This document shows positions 23,490 to 34,029 of a DNA stretch of 64,000 nucleotides, piece by piece. Source of the stretch: Mangifera indica. Taxonomy: Eukaryota; Streptophyta; Magnoliopsida; Sapindales; Anacardiaceae. The position numbers and the translations under genes are program-made. How positions within the stretch are numbered: the first letter of the stretch is position 1; the number at the start of each line of letters is the position of its first letter. The stretch covers positions 434,001 to 498,000 of the forward strand of contig NW_025401096.1 of the NCBI RefSeq assembly GCF_011075055.1, in the 5' to 3' direction. The notes beneath the pieces were generated by a model. It did not search any database, was not told the DNA's origin, and saw nothing but the letters and a program-made list of their open reading frames with translations.

Positions 23490-24560
23490 ATTATTCACGA
23501 AGGTTCTAGGCACATCATCATATAATCACCTTTGGGCAGAGAATACGACATGCAATTAGGACCCTCGAGCATAAGGTTACAAATAAGAAGAACAAATAAC
23601 TTTTGGAAAGTTTACAACTTTGCGCAGATAAACCCCCTAGGTTATTGCTCCCTTTCACACCAACAGGAAAAACATATCTCAATTGAAAAATTACGATCAC
23701 CTTTGGGTGAATTGAATTTTTCACGACCAATGTAGTTCCACAAACACCTTATGCGACCATCAATTTTAACACACAATAACCACCTTTGGGCAGGAAATTG
23801 TATGTGTCAATTGAAGAATGTCAATTGAAGAATGTCTCTTTCACTGAATATAGAAATTTTGCAAGCTTTAATGAATGCATCGTTTTGACGATTAAACATT
23901 CTGATAACTTATAATAATTTCTATTGAGACTTAATAATATTGTCAAAATTAAGATTTCATGAGATACAATACCAAATTACCTCTGATAATTTTAATTAAG
24001 TATTACAATAAATTCGCATTGAGCAATAATTAAAGTAGCTTTAAAATTGTATAAGTCACACCTCATAGGGATTCTTGATGCATCATCATTAAATCACCTT
24101 TGGGCAGAAAAATGACATGCTATTAGGATCCCAAATACAAGGTTAAAGTCATATGAGGACTTTCAGAATATGTGGTTTTCGAAAAAAAATCACCTTTGGG
24201 CAGATAAAACTTTCTAGACCATTGTTCCTCCTCTGTTTAATAGGAAAACACATGTCAATTGAATAAGCCCAATCACCTTTGGGTGTATTGAGTTCTTCAT
24301 GACCAATGCATTTTCAAAATTAACCATATGCATCAAAATCAAAGAATGTATCATTACCGAACGAAAAATTTTGTGAGTCTCAACAATGTATCACTTTGGT
24401 GATTAACATCATGAGAACTCATAAAATATTTCAATGATACTAAATATTATTGCCCTAAATAAGATTTTATGAGACACAATACCTTATTGTCTCTGACAAT
24501 CTTCCTTAAATTGTTGCATCTATCTCAATGAATAATAATCCTTACTTTAGAGGAGTATTT
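23490..24560. repeat. Tandem duplication of ~550 bp inside the LARD-like element
   Basis: Unit one (about 23490-24050) and unit two (about 24060-24560) share, in order, CATCATCAT, ATCACCTTTGGGCAG, GACATGC, a second CACCTTTGGGCAG-type block, AATCACCTTTGGGTG, and ATGAGATACAATACC/ATGAGACACAATACC. The phrase CACCTTTGGGCAG or CACCTTTGGGTG recurs at least five times. No ORF spans it. Confidence 0.7.
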
Positions 24561-24639
24561 TATGCCACAATACCTAACCTAAAATTCAATTCATTTACAA
24601 ATGGAGACTTACAAGATGCCTAATATGTTTTTATATGGT

Positions 24640-25460
24640 ACCACAAGCCATTCATGTGCTACTGTAAGTCCTTCATGCATGTCATGGATTGCTGCTTATC
24701 TTTCACAAATTATAATATGTATCTTTGACCTTTAAACTACTTATAGTCACATGGTCTTATTCAGTTTCACATACTATCTTAGACTTTTACACACACTAAT
24801 GTGCTTAACTAACTTTCATACACTCATATGCATCTTGTAAAACCTTTCATGCACTTGCATACCCTAGGAAGACTTTAAGGCCATATTACATGCTCTTATA
24901 AGACATTCACACACACTGATATATCCAAATGATTCTTTATGCATACACACATGCTTAGTAGGAACAAATTGCATACAATTATATGCAACCACTCAATATA
25001 ATTCATCATTTATATGCATTGACATGCTTTCAAAAGACCTTACATGTTACTTGCACAAATCATAAACTCATACGTACTTTTAGGAAATGCCAATGCATCA
25101 AACATGCCTTTAGAACACATTCACACACCTTACACCCATCCAAAAGTACTCCACGTGCCTCACGGGTCACTTGAATACTTTCTTGTGCCTTCCAAGGGTG
25201 TAACATGCTCACACATGCTCTCAGAATTAACTCACGAGTCTCCACGCGCTTTAGGTAACTTGTATGTGCCTTCACGCGCTTCAAGATATGTGTCACACGC
25301 TTTCACGTGCTAGATACAATGGACACGCGCTCACACAGGCCTCTTCTCTCCTTCATGTGGGTTCACGCCCCTCTAAAAAGTGACATGCGCCTTATTATGG
25401 ATGCACACGCCTCACGCGTAGGAATTTCGCACAAAAGGCTTGGCTTAGCGCATGTATGCA
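24640..25460. repeat. Degenerate CATGC/CACGCG-rich tract in the LARD-like element
   Basis: Over 800 bp, words such as CATGC, CACGCGC, TTCACACAC and ACATGCTC recur every 20-60 bp, becoming CpG-rich (CACGCGCTT, TTCACGCGCTTC) toward 25260-25450. ORFs on both strands here (63-89 codons) are by-products of this repeat. It lies near the 5' leader of the element (minus orientation). Confidence 0.6.
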
Positions 25461-25919
25461 TGTGCCCCACGTTGGGTTCAATAAACGCGGGTCAGATCAT
25501 TGGACCAAGTCTGACCCGATTTTGACTCCAGGGTTGACTTAACCCATCAGAGTTAGCGGGTTGGGTTTATGGGTTTTCCCAACCTAGTTATGACCCGCAT
25601 TCTATAAACCCTAAATCGGCCAATTCAACCACTCCGATGATGATTCCTACAATTTCTTTGATGATTATTGATTTCGACAAAATGCATATCTGAAGAGCGT
25701 GTCGTCGTTGTCTGGATCGATGTCTTCGCCTCGAAATCACATTAGAGAAACACTGAAAAAGGCAGTCACACTCGATCAACGTCCATGACTTTTCTATCCA
25801 GCCTCATCGTTGATTGGCAGTGTCGATTAATCGAGTATAGGTGTGAAGGTGCGACTCAACCAGGCGGTGGCTCAAACGCCTCTGATTTTGTCGGAAATCG
25901 TGACCGATAACTCTATGAG

Positions 25920-26250
25920 ATGGTTTTATTTATTTATTTAAACCCTAATTTCAATTAAAAACTTAATTGAAATATAATCCTTAATTTGAATTAAAACAAA
26001 CCCTAATTTCAGAAATTAAAGCAAAGCCCTAATTTCAAAAATTAAACCAAATCCCTAATTTCAACATAAATCCTAATCTCTTAAGTTGATTTATACTGAA
26101 ATTGAATTAATCCATAATTTAAAAAAAAAAATGAAACTCTAATTCTGATTCAAGAACCCTAATTCAGAATTAGAATTATTAAAAACAATAATTTAAAAAA
26201 AAAAACTTTAAAACTCTAGATTTAGGGTTTTCAAAATATAATTTCAAAGT
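25920..26250. repeat. Repeats of AAACCCTAATTTC near the primer-binding site
   Basis: CCCTAATTTC recurs at least four times (around 25943, 25999, 26029 and 26052) and AACCCTAAAT is at about 25608. The 9-mer AAACCCTAA is the plant telobox, but here it is part of a diverged short tandem repeat in the leader of an LTR element. Confidence 0.5.
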
Positions 26251-26303
26251 TTAATTCTCAAATTCAGATTTTATAATCTAATGCATACTGCTGTGATACC
26301 ACA

Positions 26304-26803
26304 TGTAAAATTTATTTTGCAATAAACATAATAAAATAAATCATTCAATTCAATTCCAAGATCTATGCACAAATTATAAAATACTGAATTAAACTTTAGG
26401 GTTTTAAAAATACCTAGATCTTCATACAATTTGAAACTGAAAAATTTATTGAAATCACTTGAAATTATCTGTCGAGATCACCTCTTTGTGTGACTTGGTC
26501 TTCTACTCTAGAAACCTCTCTAAGTGACAGCTTTAAATGGGTAAGCTATATTGCATTTGGTTTTGGAGCAAGGACCTAGCCAATTTATAGTAGGTTAATT
26601 GACCCCCCCTCCCCATCAAAGTCCAATAAATCTTAAGACTCACACTTATGTTATTCACTCAAATCATAACCTTTAAGTGTATTAGACTTATCTTTATTGA
26701 TTACTTAAGCCCATCTTTAAACTGACATTGGACTTTCAATTACCCTATTTTATTAAATCAAAAATTATAATTAATGTTAGCCTACATCAGGAAATTTCTA
26801 ACA
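26304..26803 (-). repeat. LTR (5' LTR in element orientation)
   Basis: Direct repeat of 20371-20875, from TGTAAAATTTATTTTGC to ATTTCTAACA, followed by the target duplication GCTTA. The primer-binding site lies immediately inside, at 26290-26301. Confidence 0.88.
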
Positions 26804-26985
26804 GCTTAACCATGCTTAGATGGTTACTATGTTTGCATGCTAACTTTGTTGATGGTTATTGTTTGCATGCTTACATTATGTACATAACTCTCATGCATGA
26901 GTTCATGATGCTTACAATAGATGGTTACTGTGATTACATGCTAACATGTTTTAATTTATATGATGTTGCCTTCTATGTTGTTTGA

Positions 26986-27336
26986 TTTGAGGTTTGAAGC
27001 TTGTAAGACGAACTATCAAATAAGCAAGGTTAACCCTGATGAATACAACTACATTGTCTTCATTAAAGATATGAAACAATGTATAACCTTTAAAAATGAA
27101 AAGGTCTAATTATATCATGGAGAGAGGATAAGGGTAAAGGCAAAGGTGCCAAATGAGGAGGGTAGGCATATCATAGATAGTGATGAAGATATGACTTATT
27201 TGTTTGAGCAGTATGACAAAGCTAGGAATAAAAATATAGATATGTTTGTTGAGTTCCTTCCAATAGAGTTTGAGATAGCCCATCTAACACTACCACTTAT
27301 ACACAATGAACCCAAGCCCATCCTCACCCACTTGTA
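26986..27336 (+). pseudogene. MULE transposase N-terminal region, degenerate
   Basis: The plus-strand reading YQISKVNPDEYNY, then PNEEGRHIIDSDEDMTYLFE and NIDMFVEFLP resembles the N-terminal, PB1-like domain of plant MuDR-type transposases (typical IxSDEDLxxMFE...xxxLYVE layout). One or more stops occur upstream, and the longest open stretch is 27146-27337. It is joined almost directly to the C-terminal part at 27383, so the DDE catalytic core is missing. Confidence 0.6.
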
Positions 27337-27382
27337 GACATTACCCAACCTTCAGTATATTGGAGATGTATAGAAGGAAAAT

Positions 27383-27960
27383 TATGAGGAGGTAAAATGT
27401 TGGGATTAAATGGGTAACCCCACTACCTCCTCTAGTTCTTTTAAAACTGAATAAAAATATTGAGGTAGCAAGGAATGTCAAGATCTTGCATGCTAGGCTG
27501 CGAGAGTTTGAGCTTATTAATATAATAGTTATACCCGACAGAAGTTATTGCTTGAATTTGGACAAGAAGTTTCATGACTACTACATGTGACAACTGTATG
27601 GATTACCCTGCCAGTTTGTTGTTTGTGTCATTCTGCATATGAATTATTATGATTTTAGAGAGCTTGTAGATGAGAGGCTAAGGATACCAACCTATATGAT
27701 GACATATGGGGTCATGATTCACCTACTACCTGATCAAAGAAGTTAGGCATATGGAAATGAAAAGCAACTCTAGCCACCATCCAGACATTTCAAGCCTAGT
27801 AGGCTAAAGAAGTCAAGGAGGAAGGACACCGAGGAGGAAAAGAAAAGGAAACTAGTCTTATCCCTAAGATGCAATGTGTGCCATGAGTTGGGACACAACA
27901 AAAGGTAATCTCGACAATGCCAACAGAGTTAGGCCAAAGGTAAAATCTCCAACTCAACTT
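27383..27960 (+). pseudogene. MULE transposase C-terminal region (SWIM and CCHC knuckle), degenerate
   Basis: The plus strand reads SYCLNLDKKFHDYYM, a stop, then QLYGLPCQ, which fits the SWIM domain of plant MULEs with its first cysteines lost. Then come VDERLRIPTYMMTYG and IHLLPDQ, a basic stretch (KKSRRKDTEEEKKRK), and RCNVCHELGHNKR, a stop, SRQC: the CX2CX4HX4C knuckle closing these proteins. At least three stops make it non-functional. Confidence 0.75.
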
Positions 27961-27999
27961 TTACATCATATAAGTTAACTTTTTTCCTTCTAATATTCC

Positions 28000-29040
28000 T
28001 TTTAACTTTTTTCAAATAGAGAAGGACAATTGCTGCCATAACAAGTGAATCTGGGAGGTTATAGTGCACACAATCTTAGTCTAGAAGAGCATAGTATGTA
28101 GCTTCATAATTTGACAAGTCACAAAATGCAACATCTTTATCTAGACAACTATAAAAACCAGGTTTTTACTTATCTGAACATTTCCTTTCTATTTTTTTTT
28201 TTAAATTTCTGGTAAAGGTTTCATAACTGTCAAATGACTAGGTTGAAAATTTCAATTTTTTTCCCATTTTCCCAAAACTATTAAATCCATAAAGCATGCA
28301 TCTATCTAGTTTGGAAAAGGAGGATTTTAGTCAAGTCAAGAGGAAATTGCTTTTTTGTTTGAACAAAAATTTTTTGTTGATTTTATGAGTCGTGGATATT
28401 GATCCTGTTTTTGTGGTGGTGTATATGTGTTTAGTTCTCAGAAATAGGATTGAGTTGTTGACATTGGTTGGTCTAAATGTGTTTAGTTTTCAGAACTTGG
28501 ATGTTGTTTAACTTATTTTTTGTTCAATATATATGAATTTCAAGTGTGCTTGTCTGGTCTTGGTGGTGGTGTAAATTTGTTTAACATTTGCTGCATATAT
28601 GGTTCCTAATTGTCTGCTTCTCTAGCTTATGCATTTTGTCAACTTTACATGCACTCCATCTTAGTTTGGAATTTTCATATGAAATTGACATAAGATACTG
28701 TAGGTTTCACGCAAATGTACAGATTTATCAATTTATAGATTTCATCTTGTTAACTAAAATGTTCTGGAAAATCAAATAGTAGGTTGGATTCCATATTATC
28801 AGATTCATCAAATTAACAAATTCATAAAACTGAAACTAAATCAATAATCAATGCAAATTAATTCACAAAATCAAAGCCACTGTAGACAAACACAACATAC
28901 AAAACTTCTTCATTACATAATAAGGGGTAAAATTATAATTTCATGTTTAATTATAAATCAAATTTTTTTTTTTTTATCATGAAGGCATTAACGTCATTTT
29001 ACTCATTTGGGGAAATTTTGTTATTTCATGCTTATACTAA
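28000..29040. other. MULE 3' region without genes
   Basis: Downstream of the transposase knuckle I see only AT-rich sequence with TGTTTAGTT-type repeats near 28430-28560. No gene. The segment probably belongs to the MULE 3' untranslated region up to its right end near 29130. Confidence 0.4.
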
Positions 29041-29218
29041 CGGAAGACATTAACAGAGTTGGCTTAGGGGTGGGAGTTTCGATTTTCCATAATTAGTGGG
29101 TGGAAAGTTGGGTGGGAAATTATCTTATTATCTTAGAGTAACACTCAAGTAAATACTAATTTTACACAACAAATGATAAATTTTTTATTACAATGCAAAA
29201 TACCATTGGTAAATCTAT

Positions 29219-29389
29219 ACAATAAAATTATGTGTACATATTTTTTAATACACAATTGGGTATACAGATGATGTGTCATTATATGATTAGATAATTTTGA
29301 ATTAAAAATATAAAAAAACTTAACTACATGATAATACATCATCTATGTATCTAATTATGTACTTAAAAATGTGTATATATAACATTGTT
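29219..29389. mobile_element. MITE, family A copy 2
   Basis: A diverged copy of the element at 14273-14440: left end AATAAAATTATGTGTACATA, right end, reversed, ACAATGTTATATATACACAT; the interior has ATATGATTAGATAATTTTGA against ATGTGATTGGATGATTTTGA in copy 1. About 170 bp, no coding capacity. Confidence 0.65.
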
Positions 29390-30207
29390 CAAATCTATAA
29401 TGTATAGGTGTAAATCAGTATTTCCCTAATCTACTCTATACTTAAATCATAAAACCGAAATATTGAAATACATCTAAGGCGTACTTTATCCATAAAATTA
29501 ATCAAAATTTTGTTGAGTTTACTACATTATTTTTATTTTTATTATGAATACTTAATATTGGTGAATAATTACCTTTTTTAACTTTGTAGTATTACATATT
29601 ACATGGACAATGATAATATATGGTAATAATAAATTTTTAAACATATATTAATTGGATCTATTTTAGAATACTTAAAAATTCGCATAAAATATTAATTTCT
29701 ATTTAACAACAAATTAACATTAAGCATTACCCTTTCATCATAGTGAAATGTTATTTAAATTGTTTCGATTATTTAATTTTTATACTATAATATGTTATCT
29801 CTCCATGCTAAAACATATATTAGACACAGATAATGAAAACTTTACCTCCACCGTCTAAAACTCAAGATCTTGCAATAAATTGAACACTGAATATCAAATT
29901 GTAATAAAATCTGTTTATAGTTTTGAATCAATCAATTATAATGAATAAATGAGTTACACATGGCATTTCATCAGGCATCTCGTTAGTATTTAATAAACAT
30001 ACACATATGCATTGATTCTTGAAGGTTTTATTTATTGATGTTAGTTTTTATCTAATTAAGTTGCAAATTGAATAGATAAAAAATAAAGTAAGATGAACAA
30101 ATTTCTCTCATATGCATTAAATTTGTATACCTAAAAAGAGGGCAAATTGAAGAAGCAATTTATCACATTTACATCAAACCCGAATGCCGAAAGGCTTAAA
30201 GAAAATT

Positions 30208-30826
30208 GGCCAAATGATTATTTCCCACCAAAAGTTTAATGGAAACACAACTTCTCACTTGTTAACTATTGAAAATTCAAACATTTATTTTTTTGTCAAA
30301 TTTTATTATTACTGTCAGAGGTTCCTTCGTCTTCGTCCCTAATGAAGACGACCAACGAGAGCTAGAAACAAAGACGTTTCTTTGTCTCCTGGCAAAGACG
30401 ACGATTCATCTTCATAGGAGATGATGCATCGTTGTTGTCTTTTAGACGATGACGATGCGTCATTTTCTTTGATTGGTTTTGTTAGTTAATGATGGCTGAA
30501 AATGAAACACTGTTGAGAGAAAAGTAGGGAGGGAGGGAGAACGTGGCTGTCGTCATCATCTCTGACCGTCAACAACGTTTAGAAAAACCTTAAGGGGAAG
30601 ATGAAGTTTTTCAAATTTTGGATGAAAAAAATTTATTAATTTTTAAATTTAGGAGATAAAAATGTAATAAATTTTTAGTTTTTAAAATATTTTTCTTAAA
30701 TGACAATTTTATCTCTAATAGTAACAGTAAAATTTAACAAAATAGTGAGTATTTAAATTTTTGATAGTTAGCGAATAGGAAGTTGGATTTGCAGTATACC
30801 TTGGGTGGGAAATAGTCATTTCGGCC
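30208..30826. mobile_element. MULE-type MITE, family B copy 1
   Basis: Terminal inverted repeats of about 110 bp: left GGCCAAATGATTATTTCCCA, right, reversed, GGCCGAAATGACTATTTCCC; matching continues through CAACTTCTCACTTGTTAACT against CAACTTCCTATTCGCTAACT. It is flanked by 9-bp near-repeats AAGAAAATT (30199-30207) and AAGAACCTT (30827-30835), the target-duplication size of Mutator-like elements. The interior (30310-30600) is richer in GACGA/CGTCTT words and has no ORF of note. Confidence 0.75.
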
Positions 30827-30999
30827 AAGAACCTTTTTAAAATAATTTTTAAAACAGTTCAAATGGGAAATGAGTTTAGCCTGTGACAAATACATAAGCC
30901 CATAACTAGTATGGGTATGACAACTTACGACAATTATGCGGGCCTATAATAAGGGTGGGTTTTGTCAAAAAGTTGAAAAAATGTTCAGAGTTAAGGATC

Positions 31000-32050
31000 C
31001 ATCTGAGCCTATCCTTAGGGTCTAATTCCATCCCTGACTATGTAAACCCGACACTATTAACTTAACATTACAGCAATAAACCGCTGTCTCTACTTCTTAG
31101 TTACCTAACAAATCTGAGTTATAGATAAACTTTTTTTATCCTTTTACTTAACAAGTTTTGCCTTCTAAAACACTGATTATAAGTCCGTTTGATTGATGCC
31201 TTTGCAAAATTTAAAGTATGATATATATATATAATTTGTATAACAAATCATGAATTAGATAAAATATTAGGAATCTATTTTGATTTTGCACAATGTGATA
31301 TAATTGTATGGATGTAATACCTATATATATATATATTATAATGAATAACATCACTTACTAAGTGGTCTGATTCTATCTCTACAATTCGACTCACCCTTTC
31401 AGAACCAAAATCTGTTATGACATTAAATTATTGAAACTAACTAATTAAGCAAAAGACTCTTTTGAAAAGAGAAGCCATATGTTTGCTAGTTTCTACGATG
31501 TATGCAAACAATTGATTACTGGAATTGTTTTTTCGCACACCCAATTACTGTATATTTTTATGAACAATGATTTGGTATGATGAATAATAAGTAAATAGAC
31601 ACAATTGTGCAAATTATGTTTTTTTTTGTCTGATCACAGAAAAATCATTTTGGAAATTTATGTTATTGATTACGAAAATTAGATTTTTTTAAATGAACAT
31701 AAAAAGAATCATTATAAATATTTAAAAAAGTTAATAAAGTAATTAATACTAATTTTATAATAAATACGTCATTATTTTAAAAATATTATGAATACTCATA
31801 AAAATTTAAAATTTTTTATTTATATTCTTATTATATCATTATTTTTTTTTAAAAACAAATTTATTTGTATCAGTAATACGTATTATATCATAAACTATAT
31901 ATTATATTGTATGATATATTAATTGTATTGTATTAATTATGATATATCTCATAATATGTATTATTTTCTATTTATATTGTATTATATAATATGTATAATG
32001 TATCATAAGATACTAATACTATTTATTGAATAGGTTTTAAAAAGACAATT
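31000..32050. other. AT-rich spacer before the PMEI pseudogene
   Basis: Short (TA)n runs at about 31220 and 31322-31337, no gene. The block near 31700-31790 resembles 39990-40060 (AATCATTATAAA then AATTAGTTAATACTAAT), another trace of duplicated PMEI-cluster DNA. Confidence 0.4.
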
Positions 32051-32193
32051 GAAATGCCGTTTTTGGGTTATCCAAGGGCATTTGATTTCATCACTTTTCC
32101 GCTACTCTAAAAACGTGAATCCTCTCGCGTAGAAGCCCACCATGATCACCGCTCTTTTTTTCTTCCTCTGAAAACACGAAACAAAACAAAGCC

Positions 32194-32861
32194 ATGAACA
32201 AAAACAATTCACGTCTTCTTTTCCTTCTCCCTTTTCTCTTTTTATTTGACCTCCGGTTAATCTCAGCCGTTAATCTCAACTCAATTTCATCCGTCGATTT
32301 CATCCCCAGCCCCAGCCCTAGCTGCCAACCTCTAACCAATGGCTCAGATTTCATCCGCCCCAGCTGCAACTCCACTCTCTACCCTGATCTCTGCTACACC
32401 TCCTTGGAAGCATACTCCAGCTCCGTCCATGAGGACCCAGCGCAGCTGGCGCGCTTCACTATCGGCGTCAGCTTGAGGAAGGGAAAAACGACAGCGTCCT
32501 ACTAGGCCAACCTCAGCCGCGAGGCCGACTTCCACTCAGACCCCAAAGTGTCATCGGCGCTCCACGACTGTCTGTCAAACTTTGGTGACGTCGTGGACGA
32601 GATCCAAGGGTCGCTGAAACAGACGAGCGACCCGGGCTCGGCGGGGAGCTCCAAGGAGAGGCTCCGGTTCCTGTTGAGTAATGTGCAGACGTGGATGAGG
32701 CGGCGTTGACGGACCAGGAGACTTGTACCGACGGTTTCGATGACGAGGTTGACGGGCCGCTTGAGGTGGATGTTATCGATAAGGCTGCGCATGTGAAGAA
32801 ATTGACGAGCAATGCGCTTGCTTTGGTTAACAGTTACGCTGAGAAAGCTATACATCGATGA
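32194..32861 (+). pseudogene. PMEI pseudogene with one nonsense codon and one 1-bp deletion
   Basis: Full length relative to the intact paralogue (668 bp against an expected 669 including stop). Signal peptide (LLFLLPFLFLFDLRLISA) and first cysteine motif (PSCNSTLYPDLC) are intact. TAG at 32503-32505 replaces a Leu codon in the SYLANLSR motif after 103 codons. A single base is missing at about 32699 in the TWMSAAL motif (GATGAG then GCGGCG). After correction for reading only, the distal part still shows ALHDC, LLSNVQTW, TCTDGFDD and KKLTSNALALVN, ending TGA 32859-32861. Both lesions are small, so inactivation looks recent. A truncated 103-residue secreted peptide remains possible. Confidence 0.85.
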
Positions 32862-33370
32862 TGACGACGGGAATGGGTGGTTTTGGACCGTTGGATTTTG
32901 GAGAGTTAAAATTATAATATTTATAATTATGATTAATAATAATTACGTCATAAAGAATTAAAGAAGATGAATGAGTTTATAAATTATGTGCTTTGCTTAT
33001 AACTACCAATGATGCGCGTTCCCTGACCGTCGACTTCCAGGGCCCACAAATCATGACTTGGTGGTTGCTAGTTTTCTCCATCGTATGGCCAGCGTTTTGT
33101 TTGATTTCCCGGTGATCGTTGTGAGATAAAAGGAATCACAATTTAAGAACTAAAGAAGGTTACGTGAATGAAGCTGGCTTGCTTTAAACATGCATTCTTA
33201 AAAATGATGATGATTAATCTTGATTAATTAGCTTAATTATAAAATTATGAATCTCATTAAGATTCGTTCAACTGCCTTTGACTAACGAAGATTATTAATT
33301 ATCCTTCCACGTTCGTAAAAATCAAGCGATTTTATGTTTTTTTTTAAGTAAAATTTAAAAATTGTAGTTA
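32862..33370. repeat. PMEI 3' flank, second copy
   Basis: Counterpart of 19414-19970, with the same ordered anchors (GGACCGTTGGAT, AATTACGTCATAAA, TGGTGGTTGCTAGTTTTCTC, CTTTGACTAACGAAGATTAT). Colinearity ends near 33370, shortly before the TRIM insertion. Confidence 0.7.
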
Positions 33371-33433
33371 TAATAAAATTATATGTATTTAACTTTAATT
33401 ATTTAATTAAGTAATTAGATGATTTATAATTAT

Positions 33434-33682
33434 TGTAACACCCCAGGTCCAATAGCCCGACCCACTGTTAAGATATTGTCCACTTTGGACACACAGTCCA
33501 TCATGGGTTTGTTTCTGGGCTTTGCAACCCAAAACGCGTCTTAACAGTTAAGGAGCTCACAGACTATTTAACCAATCCAATTCTCCCACCACTAACCAAT
33601 GTGGGATCCATAGACAGAGCACACACAGACCCAGCATCTCTCCCGTGCTTTGTCGATGTGGGATTCGCCTAGGGGTATCACA
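33434..33682 (-). repeat. TRIM LTR, left copy
   Basis: Starts TGTAACACCCC and ends GGTATCACA. It contains TCCCACATCG on the minus strand and a possible promoter TATTTAA-like stretch. Nearly identical to 33771-34019. Confidence 0.93.
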
Positions 33683-33770
33683 TACACCCCCCCTTACGGG
33701 ACTCAGCGTCCTCGCTGAGGTTTGCCCCACCATCGATCAAGAGGACACGCGGAGTTGCTCTGATACCATT

Positions 33771-34019
33771 TGTAACACCCCAGGTCCAATAGCCCGACCC
33801 ACTGTTAAGATATTGTCCACTTTGGACACACAGTCCATCATGGGTTTGTTTCTGGGCTTTGCAACCCAAAACGCGTCTTAACAGTTAAGGAGCTCACAGG
33901 CTATTTAACCAATCCAATTCTCCCACCACTAACCAATGTGGGATCCATAGACAGAGCACACACAGACCCAGCATCTCTCCCGTGCTTTGTCGATGTGGGA
34001 TTCGCCTAGGGGTATCACA
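33771..34019 (-). repeat. TRIM LTR, right copy
   Basis: The 5' LTR in element orientation. Same ends as the left copy, with one visible base difference. The primer-binding site lies at its inner edge. Confidence 0.93.
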
Positions 34020-34029
34020 ATTATATAAA

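Larger units (their letters stand above)
20371..26803 (-). mobile_element. Non-coding (LARD-like) LTR retrotransposon with intact LTR pair and TSD
   Basis: Two direct repeats of about 500 bp, 20371-20875 and 26304-26803, begin TG and end CA and are flanked by the perfect 5-bp target duplication GCTTA (20366-20370 and 26804-26808). Orientation is minus: next to the right LTR, 26290-26301 reversed gives TGGTATCACAGC (tRNA-Met-type primer site), and next to the left LTR, 20876-20890 reversed gives GCCCAAGTGGGAGAA (polypurine tract). LTR start TGTTAGAAATTTCC and this tract are copia-like. The 5.4-kb interior has no ORF above 92 codons and no gag, protease, RT or integrase motif that I could recognise, so it would depend on proteins from another element. 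Confidence 0.85.
19975..29130 (+). mobile_element. Internally deleted MuDR-type MULE, split by an LTR element
   Basis: Transposase fragments at 26986-27336 (N-terminal part) and 27383-27960 (SWIM and zinc knuckle) define a plus-strand MULE. The two flanks of the nested LTR element (20160-20370 and 26804-26990) share CATGCTTAC/ACAGT-rich subterminal sequence. Possible inverted ends are 19980-20040 and 29040-29125 (right end reversed reads CCCAACTTTCCACCCACTAA; left end AACTTTTACCCGCAAATGGG), but this match is weak. Without the 6.4-kb insertion the element would be about 2.7 kb. Confidence 0.55.
33434..34019 (-). mobile_element. TRIM (terminal-repeat retrotransposon in miniature), very young
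   Basis: Two 249-bp LTRs, 33434-33682 and 33771-34019, both TGTAACACCCCAGG...GGTATCACA, flank an interior of only 88 bp. The element is bounded by the perfect target duplication ATTAT (33429-33433 and 34020-34024). On the minus strand the primer site TGGTATCAGAGC (33757-33768) follows the LTR by two bases, and a G-rich polypurine tract (reverse of 33683-33695) precedes the other LTR. The LTRs differ, by eye, at a single base (CACAGACTATT against CACAGGCTATT). It encodes nothing and must be mobilised by proteins of another element. I see no 5S rRNA boxes, so it is not of the Cassandra type. Confidence 0.93.

Noticed and set aside
24983..25525. Overlapping ORFs of 63-89 codons on both strands
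   Set aside because: They lie in the CATGC/CACGCG word repeat of a non-coding LTR element; no domain.
25920..26250. Interstitial telomere repeat
   Set aside because: AAACCCTAA occurs, but units continue into TTTC and are not (TTTAGGG)n arrays.
19978..29125. Firm terminal inverted repeats for the second MULE
   Set aside because: The end-to-end match is weak by eye and no target duplication was found, so the boundaries are given only as approximate.
33434..34019. Cassandra-type TRIM carrying 5S rRNA sequence
   Set aside because: I could not find 5S promoter boxes in the LTR; it is another TRIM type.
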